Positions 5,775 to 6,054 of a stretch of DNA of 6,054 nt are shown here, one piece after another. The stretch comes from Acinetobacter sp. (lineage in GTDB: Bacteria > Pseudomonadota > Gammaproteobacteria > Pseudomonadales > Moraxellaceae), in the NCBI GenBank assembly GCA_030152605.1, contig JASLJB010000028.1, forward strand, positions 1 to 6,054, given 5' to 3'. The position numbers and the translations under genes were made by a program. The number at the start of each line of letters is the position of its first letter. Position 1 is the stretch's first letter. Under the pieces are notes generated by a model that saw only the letters and a program-made list of their open reading frames with translations, was not told the origin of the DNA and did not search any database.

Positions 5775-5803
5775 TTGTATCCAAACAGGCTGAGACTTAG
5801 CAT
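5775..5803 (+). promoter_or_regulatory. parC: Weak candidate promoter for parC
   Basis: TTGTAT (5775-5780) and TAGCAT (5798-5803) are separated by the ideal 17 bases, with three and four matches to the -35 and -10 consensus. Transcription would begin near 5810, leaving a leader of about 35 bases. It is the best-spaced pair I found in 5642-5845 but is weak on sequence alone. Confidence 0.25.
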
Positions 5804-5845
5804 AACCACTTAACACTAAATGTTTGATTAGGAATACAGCTTGTT

Positions 5846-6054
5846 ATGACCATCCTTGCGCATCAAGCGACAGAAAACCGTTCCGTAGCCGAATTTACTG
5901 AACAAGCGTATCTCAACTATGCCATGTACGTGATTATGGATCGTGCATTGCCGCATATCAGTGATGGCTTAAAACCGGTACAGCGCCGGATCATTTTTGC
6001 GATGAGTGAGTTGGGATTAAAACCAAGTTCAAAGCCGAAAAAATCAGCCCGTAC
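5846..6054 (+). CDS. parC: DNA topoisomerase IV subunit A, N-terminal fragment (cut by window end)
   Basis: The first 69 codons of parC are present and the frame stays open to the window edge. The protein begins MTILAHQATENRSVAEF and continues through YLNYAMYVIMDRALPHISDG (22-41) and LKPVQRRIIFAMSELGL (42-58), the conserved start of the type IIA topoisomerase breakage-reunion domain. With ParE it forms topoisomerase IV, which decatenates daughter chromosomes using ATP. It is ParC and not GyrA because it closely matches Acinetobacter ParC as remembered, including the KPKKSAR segment (63-69) that precedes the quinolone-resistance region. That region (around residues 80-88) and the catalytic tyrosine lie outside the window, so drug-resistance state cannot be read. 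The ATG at 5846 is preceded by TAGGA (5829-5833) at a rather long spacing of 12 nt. The gene appears to have its own promoter, separated from niaP by about 245 bases. Confidence 0.95.
   Translation, partial: MTILAHQATENRSVAEFTEQAYLNYAMYVIMDRALPHISDGLKPVQRRIIFAMSELGLKPSSKPKKSAR

Noticed and set aside
1..6054. A mobile element, defence island, toxin-antitoxin pair or CRISPR array
   Set aside because: All genes are recognisable chromosomal families in normal arrangement, and no terminal inverted repeats, target duplications, integrases or regularly spaced long repeats were found.

Overview
The window looks like ordinary chromosome from a gammaproteobacterium of the family Moraxellaceae, most likely Acinetobacter or a close relative. 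The best evidence is the start of parC at the right edge, whose first residues (ATENRSVAEF, then the YAMYVIMDRALP segment) match Acinetobacter ParC as I remember it. The niacin-type MFS transporter also fits. The coding DNA looks richer in GC than A. baumannii (judged by eye, not counted), so a species other than A. baumannii is likely. I see no transposase, integrase, phage gene, tRNA, rRNA or CRISPR array.

Layout, left to right. Positions 4-43 hold a hairpin terminator that can work in both directions. A leftward gene (69-692) encodes a LOG-family phosphoribohydrolase. About 460 bases without a convincing gene follow (693-1154), and the right half of this stretch appears to be a long, structured 5' leader. 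The rightward gene at 1155-2744 encodes a three-domain TerC/CBS/CorC membrane protein close to E. coli YoaE, and a strong terminator (2768-2798) closes it. After a 17-bp tandem repeat come a YchJ-like protein with two SEC-C zinc motifs (2928-3413) and a YicG-like TRIC/UPF0126 membrane protein (3471-4115), 57 bases apart and probably co-transcribed. A 165-base gap with iterated short repeats and a dyad precedes a NiaP-type MFS transporter (4281-5600). A weak hairpin terminator, a nested inverted repeat and the first 69 codons of parC (5846-6054) finish the window.

The genes are mostly housekeeping or transport functions and do not form one obvious pathway. Three are integral membrane proteins: a putative metal exporter, a TRIC-like channel and a vitamin transporter. 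I do not see a new multi-gene system. The parts most worth a second look are non-coding: the leader before the TerC-family gene, which has a few riboswitch-like traits but does not match the manganese riboswitch consensus well, and the repeat clusters before ychJ and niaP. Family calls rest on remembered protein sequences and visible motifs; no database search was run.
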